A DNA stretch of 64,000 bases, taken from assembly GCF_004402495.1 (NCBI RefSeq), contig NZ_SOFH01000023.1, positions 426,021 through 490,020 on the forward strand, read 5' to 3'. Positions within the stretch are counted from its first letter, which is position 1. Each line of letters opens with the position of its first letter. The notes beneath the pieces were generated by a model that did not search any database, was not told the origin of the DNA, and saw only the letters and a program-made list of their open reading frames with translations. Both the position numbers and the translations under genes were made by a program. This stretch comes from Cryobacterium sp. HLT2-28. GTDB taxonomy: Bacteria > Actinomycetota > Actinomycetes > Actinomycetales > Microbacteriaceae. Below, in pieces: positions 42,857 through 51,606 of the stretch.

Positions 42857-43717
42857 CTAGCAGCCGGGGCCGGACGTGCCGGCGGTGCACTCCCGGTTGA
42901 CAAGCACCGTGCGCGCCTGGGCGACGACCACGCTGAACGGGGTCGCCGGGACCGCCAGAGTGCCGCGCACAGCGCGCCAGTCGCGACCGGCGAACCGGTA
43001 CTCGGCCGAGTAGACGACGCTGAGAGTGATCGAGCGGCTGCCGGATTCCGTGAAGATGTGGCTTGTGGGCGTGTCGGAGAATTCCGGAAGGCCCAGGGCG
43101 GCCCAGGATGCTCCGCCTCCGGCCGAGTCCAGGCCCTGGCCGGCTCCGAAGTCCCAGCGGAAACCGACCGGGGTGAACCGCACTTCGGCCGGAAACCCCA
43201 GCAGCGTGCCCGAGCGGGTGTGCACGGCGGCAGTGGCGATGAAGTTGGTCGGCAGACCGACCACGCTCCAGCCGTGCGGCTCCATCTCCTGCGTCGGCGC
43301 CGCCGCGCGGAAGCTGACGAGGTCGCTGACACTGACGATCAGGTTCGGGTCGCAGGGCGTGCCGGCGACGCACTTGATGGTGAACCCGTCCCGCACGATC
43401 GTTCCCGGGCCGGGCACCGTCGCGGCGGACTGCTGGCCTCCGCCGCCGCCGGCCGGGTCGCCCCCTGCGCCACCGCCGGCCTCACTGCCAGCCTGGCCTC
43501 CCCCGCCCGACCCTGCGTCGAATCCAGCCGACAGGTCCACCCCGCCGCCGTTCACTGCCCCGGAGACATTGGGACAGCCGCCTGTAGATTGTTCGAACTT
43601 TCCACAGCCCGTGGCCGCGAAACTAGGTGAAACGCCCAGACCGAAAAGCACTAGACCAGAGGCAATGAGACAAACAATCGGGAGTCTTCGGTTCAACAAA
43701 ACGTCTCTCCAGCCCAC
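42857..43717 (-). CDS. secreted actinobacterial protein with Gly-rich linker
   Basis: The 286-residue protein has a signal peptide ending SPSFA-ATG near residue 35, a Gly/Ala-rich linker, and a C-terminal beta domain with SGTLLGFPAEVRFTPVGFRW, DFGAG, like PKD-type folds. Two Cys near the N-terminus and two at the end (ECTAGTSGPGC). It is exported; function is unknown. It overlaps the lipoprotein gene by 25 bases. Confidence 0.72.
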   Translation of the reverse strand: MGWRDVLLNRRLPIVCLIASGLVLFGLGVSPSFAATGCGKFEQSTGGCPNVSGAVNGGGVDLSAGFDAGSGGGGQAGSEAGGGAGGDPAGGGGGQQSAATVPGPGTIVRDGFTIKCVAGTPCDPNLIVSVSDLVSFRAAAPTQEMEPHGWSVVGLPTNFIATAAVHTRSGTLLGFPAEVRFTPVGFRWDFGAGQGLDSAGGGASWAALGLPEFSDTPTSHIFTESGSRSITLSVVYSAEYRFAGRDWRAVRGTLAVPATPFSVVVAQARTVLVNRECTAGTSGPGC

Positions 43718-44253
43718 GCCGAGCGCTCGGCAAGTACAAGGGAAGAACGCTGACTCATCTCGAAGCGCACTTCGAAAGGCGTGATCGGATTCCGCTCAGC
43801 CGAGACCAAGGACGCGCCAGTTGCATCAAGAACATCGACACCAGACACGTCTTCACAGATGTACAGAGAAATGATTGTGCGCCGCGATGTGGTGTACTCC
43901 GCGGATTGAAGCTTCGCGACTGAAAACGTTGTCTCCCCAACGCTGTGCGCACCGGCGGACCGGAATTGGTCGAATCCACTCAGCTCTTCATCAAGAACGT
44001 CTTTGGATACCAACGCGGCCATACGATTCGAGTCCGCCCCGCCTTCCCGCGATATTTGGTCACTCAAGGCCAGGTAGGCGGCATACGCCTCGGTGGCCGC
44101 CGCCAGAGCCTCGGCGTCTGAGGCGAAGACCGGGGCATCCGTGGCCGTGGGAGACGGCGCCTGCGGGGCCGGCGGCGCGCAGCCGGCGAGTGCGAGCGTG
44201 CCGAGCAACGCCATGGCACCCATGACCGATCGGCGACGACTGACGAACCGCAT
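43693..44253 (-). CDS. lipoprotein
   Basis: The 186-residue protein has a lipobox LALAGC after the signal sequence MGAMALLGTL; mature residues start CAPPAPQAPSP. The C-terminal part resembles a small alpha/beta extracytoplasmic domain. It is co-transcribed with the secreted protein after it, and may be its partner. The ATG 44253 fits the signal peptide; longer in-frame starts do not. Confidence 0.75.
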   Translation of the reverse strand: MRFVSRRRSVMGAMALLGTLALAGCAPPAPQAPSPTATDAPVFASDAEALAAATEAYAAYLALSDQISREGGADSNRMAALVSKDVLDEELSGFDQFRSAGAHSVGETTFSVAKLQSAEYTTSRRTIISLYICEDVSGVDVLDATGASLVSAERNPITPFEVRFEMSQRSSLVLAERSAWAGETFC

Positions 44254-44356
44254 GCGGCCAACGTAGAGCAGTTTCGGGAATGCCGCTCGAACTCTCCACA
44301 GCCGGTTGCCGGGCGCGCGGGCCGATGTCGTAGCTTGGAGGCATGCAGGCGAAACG

Positions 44357-45559
44357 ATGACGATCCCCGGCGCCTGGCGGCTCACCGCACACGGAGCCGG
44401 CCTCCTCGCCGCAGACGGCACGGTCGCGGCCAGCATCTTCGCGGAGATGAGCGCCCTCGCCGCCCGCACGGGCGCGATCAACCTCGGCCAGGGGTTCCCC
44501 GACGAGGACGGCCCGCCGGAGGTGCTCGAAGCCGCGCGTCAGGCGATCAGCGACGGCGTCAACCAGTACCCGCCCGGGCGGGGCCTTCCCGTGCTGCGCG
44601 ATGCCATCGCCCGTCACCAGCACCGGTTCTACGGGCTGGCGGCGAACCCCGAAACCGAGGTCCTGGTCACCGCCGGCGCCACCGAGGCACTGGCCGCGAC
44701 GATCCTGGCGCTGCTCGAACCCGGCGACGAGGTCGTCACGTTCGAGCCGTTCTACGACGCCTACGGCGCGCTGATCGCGCTCGGCGGCGGCGTGCACCGC
44801 ACGGTGCGGTTGCGAGCCCCCGATTTCCAGCCTGATCCGGACGAGCTGCGTGCGGCGGTCACCGACCGCACCCGGCTGATCATCGTCAACAACCCGCACA
44901 ATCCCACCGGCGCGGTCTTCCCGGCCGACACGCTCGCCCTGATCGTGGAGCTCGCCGAGCGGCACGACGCCGTGATCGTCACCGACGAGGTCTACGAACA
45001 CCTCACCTTCGGCGTGGCGCACACTCCGATCGCGACGCTTCCGGGGGCCGGCGGGCGCACGGTCACCATCTCCTCCGGCGGCAAGACCTTCAACACCACC
45101 GGCTGGAAGATCGGCTGGCTGACCGCGCCCGCGCCGTTGGTCACCGCCATCCTGGCCGTGAAGCAGTTCCTCACCTACGTCAACGGGGCGCCGTTCCAGC
45201 CGGCCATCGCCGTCGGCCTCGACCTGCCCGACAGCTTCTACACGGGGATCGCCGCCGACCTGCGCGTCAAGAGGGACGTCCTCGAACGGGGGCTCACCGC
45301 GGCCGGGTTCACCGTCAGCCGCCCGCAGGGCTCGTACTTCATCGTGGCGGATGCCGCCCCGCTGGGCTATCCGGACGGCGCCGAGTTCTGCCGGGCCCTG
45401 CCCGGCCTCGCCGGCGTGGTCGCGGTTCCGATCGCCGCGTTCTGCTCGCCGGAGCACCGCCCGGAGTACGCGTCACTGGTGCGCTTCGCGTACTGCAAGC
45501 GGGTCGACGTGCTGGAGCGTGCCTCGGAGCAACTGGCCGGGCTCACCGCCCGCGCGTAA
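44357..45559 (+). CDS. class I/II PLP aminotransferase
   Basis: The 400-residue enzyme has INLGQGFPDEDGPPEVLEAA, NNPHNPTGAVFPAD, TDEVYEHLTF and the PLP Lys in SSGGKTFNTTGWKIGW. It most resembles kynurenine/glutamine or succinyldiaminopimelate aminotransferases of actinobacteria; the exact substrate is open. The ATG at 44357 is chosen over an upstream frame. The TAA stop lies in the left arm of an inverted repeat. Confidence 0.85.
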   Translation: MTIPGAWRLTAHGAGLLAADGTVAASIFAEMSALAARTGAINLGQGFPDEDGPPEVLEAARQAISDGVNQYPPGRGLPVLRDAIARHQHRFYGLAANPETEVLVTAGATEALAATILALLEPGDEVVTFEPFYDAYGALIALGGGVHRTVRLRAPDFQPDPDELRAAVTDRTRLIIVNNPHNPTGAVFPADTLALIVELAERHDAVIVTDEVYEHLTFGVAHTPIATLPGAGGRTVTISSGGKTFNTTGWKIGWLTAPAPLVTAILAVKQFLTYVNGAPFQPAIAVGLDLPDSFYTGIAADLRVKRDVLERGLTAAGFTVSRPQGSYFIVADAAPLGYPDGAEFCRALPGLAGVVAVPIAAFCSPEHRPEYASLVRFAYCKRVDVLERASEQLAGLTARA

Positions 45560-45650
45560 CTCCTGCAGATCGCGGGCCGCGGCATCCGTCGCCCCGTGTT
45601 CACGGGGGCGATCCGGAAGCCCGGCCGGCATTGCAGGAGTTATGCGCGGG
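45549..45650. repeat. REP-like palindromic element
   Basis: CCCGCGCGTAACTCCTGCA and TGCAGGAGTTATGCGCGGG are 19-bp arms with one mismatch, enclosing 64 bases that themselves hold a CGCCCCGTG/CACGGGGGCG stem. It fills the space between two convergent genes and covers the aminotransferase stop. It is either a bidirectional terminator or a copy of a dispersed palindromic repeat. Confidence 0.7.
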
Positions 45651-45658
45651 AGGGACGG

Positions 45659-46732
45659 TCAGTGCTGGAGGGCCGGGTAGTCGGTGTAGCCCTCGGCGCC
45701 GGCGCCGTAGAAGGTGAGCGGGTCCGGAGCGTTCTGCGGCAGGTCGTTCAGCCAGCGGCGCACCAGGTCGGGGTTCGCGATCGCGGCCCGTCCGACGACG
45801 ACAGCGTCGGCCACGTCGTCGGCGATGATCGACATCGCCTCGGAGCGGGTCGTGATGCCGCCGAAGCCGCTGTTGACCATCACCGGTCCGCCGAAGCGGG
45901 CGCGGAGGCCCTGAACCAGTTCGCCGGCCGGGTCCTTGTGCAGGATGCTCAGGTAGGCCAGGCCGAGCGGCGCGAGGGCGTCGGCCAGGGCGCCGTAGGT
46001 GGCGGCGACGTCGGCCGCATCCGGCTCGAGCGCGTCCTGGATGTTGTGCTCCGGTGAGACACGGATGCCGACCCGCTCGGCGCCGATGGCCTCGGCCACG
46101 GCCGTGACCACGTCGATGACGAAACGCGCGCGGTTCTCCGGCGAGCCGCCGAAGGCATCCGTGCGCTGGTTCGAGGCCGGCGAGAGGAACTCGTGCAGCA
46201 GGTAGCCGTTGGCGCTGTGGATCTCGACCCCGTCGAGGCCGGCGGCGATCGCGTTCTTCGACGCCTGCACGAACTCGGCGATCACGCCCGGCAGCTCGTC
46301 TTCGCGCAGCGCGCGCGGCACCGGGTAGGGGTGCTTTCCGTCGTAGGAGTGGGTCTCCCCGGCGATAGCGATCGCGCTCGGCGCGACGACGTCCCGTCCG
46401 CCGTTCGTGGCGGCGTGGGTGACCCGGCCGGCGTGCATGACCTGGGCGACGAGGCGTCCCCCGGCGGCGTGCACGGCGGTGGCGACGTTGGTCCAGCCCT
46501 CGATCTGCTCGGGGGTGACCAGACCTGGCTGGCCGGGGAAGCCCTGACCGACGTGGCTGGGGTAGGTGCCCTCCGTGACGATCAGGCCCAGGGTGGCGCG
46601 CTGCCGGTAATGCTCGACGACGAGCGGCCCCGGCACGCCCTCCACGCCGGAACGTACCCGGGTCAGGGGTGCCATCACGAGACGGTTGGGAAGTTCGAGG
46701 TCACCAAGGGTGACGGGCGAGAAAAGATTCAC
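45659..46732 (-). CDS. old yellow enzyme / alkene reductase
   Basis: The 357-residue flavoprotein has NRLVMAPLTRVRSG, LIVTEGTYPSHVG, QVMHAGRVTH, GVEIHSANGYLLHEFL, and GGPVMVNSGFGG, the NemA/OYE motifs with FMN and His/Asn substrate residues. It reduces activated C=C bonds or nitroesters with NADPH. It is divergent from the hydrolase. Confidence 0.9.
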   Translation of the reverse strand: MNLFSPVTLGDLELPNRLVMAPLTRVRSGVEGVPGPLVVEHYRQRATLGLIVTEGTYPSHVGQGFPGQPGLVTPEQIEGWTNVATAVHAAGGRLVAQVMHAGRVTHAATNGGRDVVAPSAIAIAGETHSYDGKHPYPVPRALREDELPGVIAEFVQASKNAIAAGLDGVEIHSANGYLLHEFLSPASNQRTDAFGGSPENRARFVIDVVTAVAEAIGAERVGIRVSPEHNIQDALEPDAADVAATYGALADALAPLGLAYLSILHKDPAGELVQGLRARFGGPVMVNSGFGGITTRSEAMSIIADDVADAVVVGRAAIANPDLVRRWLNDLPQNAPDPLTFYGAGAEGYTDYPALQH

Positions 46733-46883
46733 TGTTGCTCTTTCTGTCGGACGGGCACCACCGGGCGGCCTGACGCCGCCGCCGAATCGGAAGGCGGGTG
46801 CCCCTTGTCGGCAACGGGTGCGGAGCCTGGTCTATTCCACCGAAACGAGCAATCCGCGCGATCGTCGGCAACGAACCAGGAAC

Positions 46884-47915
46884 ATGACCATCCTGCTGAC
46901 GCGACCGGCGCGGCCCGTTGCCACCCAACCCGTGCAGCCCGTGCCGCCACCGGCGACCGAGGATTACTGCCCGTTCCCGCTCTCCTCCGACCCCCGCCGG
47001 TTCGGCCTGACCACCAGCACCATGCGGTTGCGCGGCGGAACGATCGTGGTGCGGCACGGCCGCCGCACCGGCGGCGACACCGCGACGATCCTGCTCCACG
47101 GCGCCGCCGGTTCCTGGACGACCTGGACACCGCTGCTGCAGTCGGCCCGCTCCGCCGTCGGCCCGGGATTCACCGACCTGATCATCCCCGACCTGCCCGG
47201 CTGGGGGGACAGCACCCCGCATACCGATGCCGGGCAGGCGGATGCCGGGGCGCCCGACATCGAGGCGACGGCCGCGCTCGTCGCCGAAATCGCCGAGGCG
47301 CTCGGCTATCGTCGCTGGCAGGTGCTCGGCCACTCCATGGGCGGTTTCATCGCCCTGGAACTCGCGGCGTCCTTCGTCGCGGAGACGGCATCCGTCGGCC
47401 TCGTCTCGGCGACGACCTACGCCGTGATCGACAGCGTGCGGCACCCGGTGTCCCGCTTCGGCATCCTCCCTGCCTACACCGCACTGCTCGGGGTGATGCG
47501 CGTGCTCGCCGGGTTCGGGCGCGCCGGCACGTCCCTGGTGCGCTCACTCGACCGGCTGGGCGTGCTCCGCCCCCTGACCGCGCCCCTCTTCGCCCGGGTC
47601 TCCGCGGTGCACCCCAGCGTGATCTCCGCGCTTGCGACCGAGGTGCGTCCCGGCCGCTTCGCCGCCGCATCCGCCCTCGCCGGCCGCTACGACGCGGATG
47701 CCGCCTGGTCGCGGATCCGGTGCCCGGTCCGGGCCACCCGGGGAGGTTCCGACGTGTTCGTCGCCGAGGCCGACACGGCCAGGCTGCGCCGGGTCATCCG
47801 GGACTTCACTCCGCACACCCTGCCGGGCACCGGGCACTTCGGCCACGTCGAGAGTCCGGGCGAGACCCTGCGGTTGCTCGGCGCAGCCGCAACCCCGCCG
47901 CAGATTCGCTTGTGA
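46884..47915 (+). CDS. alpha/beta hydrolase
   Basis: The 343-residue enzyme has the oxyanion HGAAGSW, the nucleophile in VLGHSMGGFIALEL, acid Asp region SDVFVAEAD, and His in GTGHFGHVESP. It is an esterase/lipase-type fold. Substrate is unknown. The ATG at 46884 sits after AGGAAC. Confidence 0.85.
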   Translation: MTILLTRPARPVATQPVQPVPPPATEDYCPFPLSSDPRRFGLTTSTMRLRGGTIVVRHGRRTGGDTATILLHGAAGSWTTWTPLLQSARSAVGPGFTDLIIPDLPGWGDSTPHTDAGQADAGAPDIEATAALVAEIAEALGYRRWQVLGHSMGGFIALELAASFVAETASVGLVSATTYAVIDSVRHPVSRFGILPAYTALLGVMRVLAGFGRAGTSLVRSLDRLGVLRPLTAPLFARVSAVHPSVISALATEVRPGRFAAASALAGRYDADAAWSRIRCPVRATRGGSDVFVAEADTARLRRVIRDFTPHTLPGTGHFGHVESPGETLRLLGAAATPPQIRL

Positions 47916-48023
47916 ACCACCGTCAATGCGACCACACTGAGGTGACGACTGGTTCCTGAGACAAGGTCACACCGAATCGCAGGCTCACGAGCGCTTTTTT
48001 CAACCGAATGAAAGCGGCAACCC

Positions 48024-48428
48024 ATGGGTTCCTTGACGTACGACCGGGTCACCGTCGAATTCGACGATCGGATCCTGGCGCACCTGCAGATCGTGATCGT
48101 GCAGAAACTGCGCCGCGGCGAGAGCTTCCTGCTGTCGTGGCGCAACGCGGCCGAGGCCGGGGACGGCCGCAGTTCCGCCTGGCTGCACCCGGCGATCCCG
48201 CTCTATTTCAAGTTCTCCGGCGGCCAGCCACCCACGATCAATCCGCTCTGGCTGGCCCAGCTCACGCGCTCGGCGAACAGTTCGCAGGGCCTCGTGGCCA
48301 CGGGCGAGGAGCGGGCGATGGCCGAGCCCGACATCCCCGGCCATCCGGAACGAAGTCATCGGCCGGATCAGAAGTTCACCGTGCGCGCCGCCCCCACCTC
48401 GCAGGAAACGATCGCCACAGAGAGCTGA
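48024..48428 (+). CDS. DUF7882-family protein
   Basis: The 134-residue protein begins MGSLTYDRVTVEFDDRILAH and continues KLRRGESFLLSWRNAAEAGD, SSAWLHPAIPLYFKFSGGQP. This small family is common in Microbacteriaceae and is sometimes mislabelled as ATP-dependent DNA ligase. It has no ligase motif. Function is unknown. Confidence 0.85.
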   Translation: MGSLTYDRVTVEFDDRILAHLQIVIVQKLRRGESFLLSWRNAAEAGDGRSSAWLHPAIPLYFKFSGGQPPTINPLWLAQLTRSANSSQGLVATGEERAMAEPDIPGHPERSHRPDQKFTVRAAPTSQETIATES

Positions 48429-48450
48429 TCCCGCCAGCGGAGCAGGCCTC

Positions 48451-49314
48451 TCAGCGGGGCTGCACCGTGAACCGCCGGAGCGCCAGCGCCGGGTTCACGG
48501 CTCGCACGGCCTCGAGCCTGGCCTTCGAGACCCAGGCGACCGCGACATCCGTCGTCTCGCCGATGGTGACCAGCTCGACCCCCATCGGGTCGACCACCAT
48601 GCTGTTGCCGACGCCGATGGGCGGGGCGTGGTCGGCGGCCGCGACGTAGACGGTGTTCTCCAGGGCGCGCGCCGTGACCAGGGTGCGCCAGTGCTGTTCC
48701 TTCAACGGACCGCGCACCCACTCGGACGGCACCAGGACGAGATCGGCTCCGGCGTCGACGAGCCGGCGGGTCACCTCCGGGAAACGGATGTCGTAGCAGG
48801 TCTGCATCCCGACCGTCAGCCCTTCGACCCGGAACGTCTCCGGCGCCGCAACCGTGCCGGGCAGCACCCAGTCCGACTCCCGGTCCCCGAACGCGTCGTA
48901 GAGGTGCAGCTTGCGATACGCCGCGACCAGCTTCCCCGACGGATCGACCGCCACGAGCGTGTTCGAGAACCGATCCGGGTCGGCAGTGACCTCGAGCATG
49001 CCGGCGACGACATGCATCCCGAACTCGCCGGCGAGCGCGGCGAGCGCGGTCACGAAGACGCCGTCCAGCGGCTCCGCCGCCGCGACGAACGAGCGGCCCA
49101 GCACGGGCTCGAAGAAGGACGAGTACTCGGGGAACACCAGCAGGCGGGCGCCGCGGGCGGCCGCGGTCGCAGCCAGCGCGCGCATGGCCGCGATGTTGCC
49201 CGCCAGGTCGGCGCCCGGCCTGAACTGGGCGACGGCAACACCGATCGCGGCGGTGGGATCGGCGGCAGCGGGGTTGTCGGCAGCGGGATCGGCGGCAGCG
49301 GCGGAATCGATCAT
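48451..49314 (-). CDS. carbon-nitrogen hydrolase (nitrilase superfamily)
   Basis: The 287-residue amidase has the triad Glu in LLVFPEYSSFF, Lys in AYRKLHLYDAF and Cys in QTCYDIRFPE. It is like Nit1/ omega-amidase-type enzymes. The N-terminal AAADPAADNPAAADP is low complexity. Stop is 22 bases from the convergent DUF7882 gene. Confidence 0.88.
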   Translation of the reverse strand: MIDSAAAADPAADNPAAADPTAAIGVAVAQFRPGADLAGNIAAMRALAATAAARGARLLVFPEYSSFFEPVLGRSFVAAAEPLDGVFVTALAALAGEFGMHVVAGMLEVTADPDRFSNTLVAVDPSGKLVAAYRKLHLYDAFGDRESDWVLPGTVAAPETFRVEGLTVGMQTCYDIRFPEVTRRLVDAGADLVLVPSEWVRGPLKEQHWRTLVTARALENTVYVAAADHAPPIGVGNSMVVDPMGVELVTIGETTDVAVAWVSKARLEAVRAVNPALALRRFTVQPR

Positions 49315-49467
49315 GGCGCCAGCCTAGCTGCCGCTCGAACGTCGACCAGGCTGGCAAGCGGCTGCGATTCCGGCACGGATTCTCCCCTGGCGCACCGCGC
49401 CGCCGCGCACGGGGACGATGACGTGCCAGCATGAGGTGACGCGGTTCCGGCAACCGAAAGGCACCCG

Positions 49468-50142
49468 ATGAAGATCTTGGTCGTGGAAGACGATGACCAG
49501 ATGGGCGAGCTCATCCAGCGCGGCCTGCACGCCGAGGGCTACGAGATCGTCCGGGCCGGCAACGGTATGGACGCGCTGATCGCGATCAATATCGACGATT
49601 TCGCCCTCGCCGCGATCGACGTGATGCTGCCGGGGATGAGCGGTTTCGAGATCTGCCGGCGCATCCGAGACTCGGGCAACACGATGCCCGTGCTGCTGAT
49701 CACGGCCAGGGACACCGTGGAGGATCGGGTGTTCGGCCTGGACAGCGGCGCCGACGACTACCTGACCAAACCGTTCGCCTTCGCCGAGCTCACCGCACGG
49801 GTTCGCGCCATGCTGCGCCGGCATTCGATGGGAACCCCGGCGAGCCTCGAGCTCGGCCGCCTGGCCATCGACTCCCGCGACCTCAAGGTGACCGTGGCCG
49901 GCCGCATCGTCTCGCTGAGCCCCAAGGAGGTCGCCCTGCTTCGCCTGCTTTGCAGCCACGCGGGTGAGACGGTCGACCGGACGACGATCCTCGAGGAGAT
50001 CTGGAACGGCACGGAGCACATCGATCCGAACATCGTCGACCAGTACATCAGCTACCTGCGGCGCAAGATCGACTCCGACGCCGCGGGCATCCGCATCGTC
50101 ACCGTGCGTGGCGCCGGCTATGCGGTCGAGTTGACCCCGTGA
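49468..50142 (+). CDS. OmpR-family response regulator
   Basis: The 224-residue regulator has receiver residues (VVEDDDQ, Asp in AAIDVMLPGMSG, Lys in DYLTKPF) and a winged HTH (LSPKEVALLRLL ... IVDQYISYLRRKID). The phosphoacceptor is Asp54. It is paired with the kinase 13 bases downstream. Confidence 0.93.
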   Translation: MKILVVEDDDQMGELIQRGLHAEGYEIVRAGNGMDALIAINIDDFALAAIDVMLPGMSGFEICRRIRDSGNTMPVLLITARDTVEDRVFGLDSGADDYLTKPFAFAELTARVRAMLRRHSMGTPASLELGRLAIDSRDLKVTVAGRIVSLSPKEVALLRLLCSHAGETVDRTTILEEIWNGTEHIDPNIVDQYISYLRRKIDSDAAGIRIVTVRGAGYAVELTP

Positions 50143-50155
50143 CGGACGCCTCGAC

Positions 50156-51523
50156 ATGAAACTGCCCGGCCTGTCGATCAGGGGCCGCATCAGCATCGGC
50201 AGCGTGCTCGTCGCCGCGGTGCTGTTCAGCTCCGCCGCGTTCTTCTTCCGCCTCGAGGTGCAGTCGATCCTGATCGACACGACGGAGACGCTCCTGCGCA
50301 ACGACGCGGCGCCTCTCGTGGCCGACCTGGTCCGCAACCCGACCGAGCCGATCGACGCGCCGACGGAGGGCCAGCTCATCGCCGTGATCGATCCCGGCGG
50401 GGAACTGCACAGGTCCTCCCTCCCCCGGAGCCTGAACAACAGGCTTGATGACCTGGCGGAGATCGGCGAGCATCCGCAGACCGTCGACACCGGCAACACC
50501 CGCTACCTGGTCGCCTCGACGATCGCGGTCACCGACACCGGCAACTGGGTGATCGTCACCGCTCGCAATGAGGAGGCACTGTCGTTGCTGCTCGACGAGC
50601 TGACCCGGGTGCTGACGATCGGCACGATCGTGCTCACCGTCGGCTTCGGCCTGGCCTCCTGGTTGCTGACCGGCGCCGCGCTGCGGCCGGTGAACCGTCT
50701 CCGCGCCGAGGCGGAGAGCCTGAGCACGGCTGGGGCGTCGGCCCATTTGCTCGTGCCCGCCGGAAACGACGAGGTCAGCCGGCTCGCGATCACGCTCAAC
50801 GACTTCATCGGGCGTCTCCGGCGCGGCGTCGATCGCGAGAAGCAGGTGGTGTCGGATGCCAGCCACGAGCTCCGCACCCCCCTGGCCGTGCTGAAGTCGC
50901 AACTCGAGCTCGCCCGCCTCAATTCCGGAGACGCGCCGGCCCTCGAGCAGGACATCGCCGACGCATCCGTCACCGTCGACCGGCTGGCCCGGCTTGCCAC
51001 CAACCTGCTCGAACTGTCCAAGCTGGAAGGGCAGCAGCCGCCGCCTGAGACTACCTGGAACGGCATCGTCGCCGAGATCTCCGCGTCGGTGGACCGCGCC
51101 CGGGTGGTGCGCGACGGCGCGGATCTCGACGTCGACTACCAGGTCGACGGCGAGGATGCCGATGGCCGCTACGCCGTCTCTCCGACAAACGTGGGCCAGC
51201 TCGTCGACAACCTCGTCTCCAATTCGATCAGTGCCATGCATGGACGGGGCGAGATCATGGTGACCCTGCACCGGGCCGGGACCGAGGCCGTGATGACCGT
51301 GCTGGACACTGGGCCGGGGATGCCGGACGGATTCATCCCGGTGGCCTTCGACCGGTTCTCCCGGCCGGAGCATTCACGGGCGGGTGGCGGCACCGGGTCA
51401 GGTCTGGGACTGGCCATCGTGCACGCCATCGTCGATCGCGCCGGTGGGAGGATCTCGCTCCGGAACACCGGCGGCGGGCTTGCCGTGGAGGTCAGGCTGC
51501 CGCGCCGCACCGGCGCGTCCTGA
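50156..51523 (+). CDS. membrane sensor histidine kinase
   Basis: The 455-residue kinase has two membrane helices (about 12-35 and 155-180) around an extracytoplasmic sensor domain, HAMP, H box SDASHELRTPLAVL, N box QLVDNLVSNSISAM, and G boxes DTGPGMPDG and GTGSGLGLAIVH. It phosphorylates the regulator before it. Signal is unknown; the following wall-sugar genes may be part of the regulon. Confidence 0.92.
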   Translation: MKLPGLSIRGRISIGSVLVAAVLFSSAAFFFRLEVQSILIDTTETLLRNDAAPLVADLVRNPTEPIDAPTEGQLIAVIDPGGELHRSSLPRSLNNRLDDLAEIGEHPQTVDTGNTRYLVASTIAVTDTGNWVIVTARNEEALSLLLDELTRVLTIGTIVLTVGFGLASWLLTGAALRPVNRLRAEAESLSTAGASAHLLVPAGNDEVSRLAITLNDFIGRLRRGVDREKQVVSDASHELRTPLAVLKSQLELARLNSGDAPALEQDIADASVTVDRLARLATNLLELSKLEGQQPPPETTWNGIVAEISASVDRARVVRDGADLDVDYQVDGEDADGRYAVSPTNVGQLVDNLVSNSISAMHGRGEIMVTLHRAGTEAVMTVLDTGPGMPDGFIPVAFDRFSRPEHSRAGGGTGSGLGLAIVHAIVDRAGGRISLRNTGGGLAVEVRLPRRTGAS

Positions 51524-51606
51524 CTGACCGGGCAACCTGAGAGCCTTCGCAGGCTGCCGTCCGGCCCTCGGGGTAAACGTTAACCCGGGTGTCATAACGT
51601 GTTGGT

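Noticed and set aside
48024..48428. ATP-dependent DNA ligase
   Set aside because: The product is 134 residues and has no ligase KxDG motif; it fits the small DUF7882 family.
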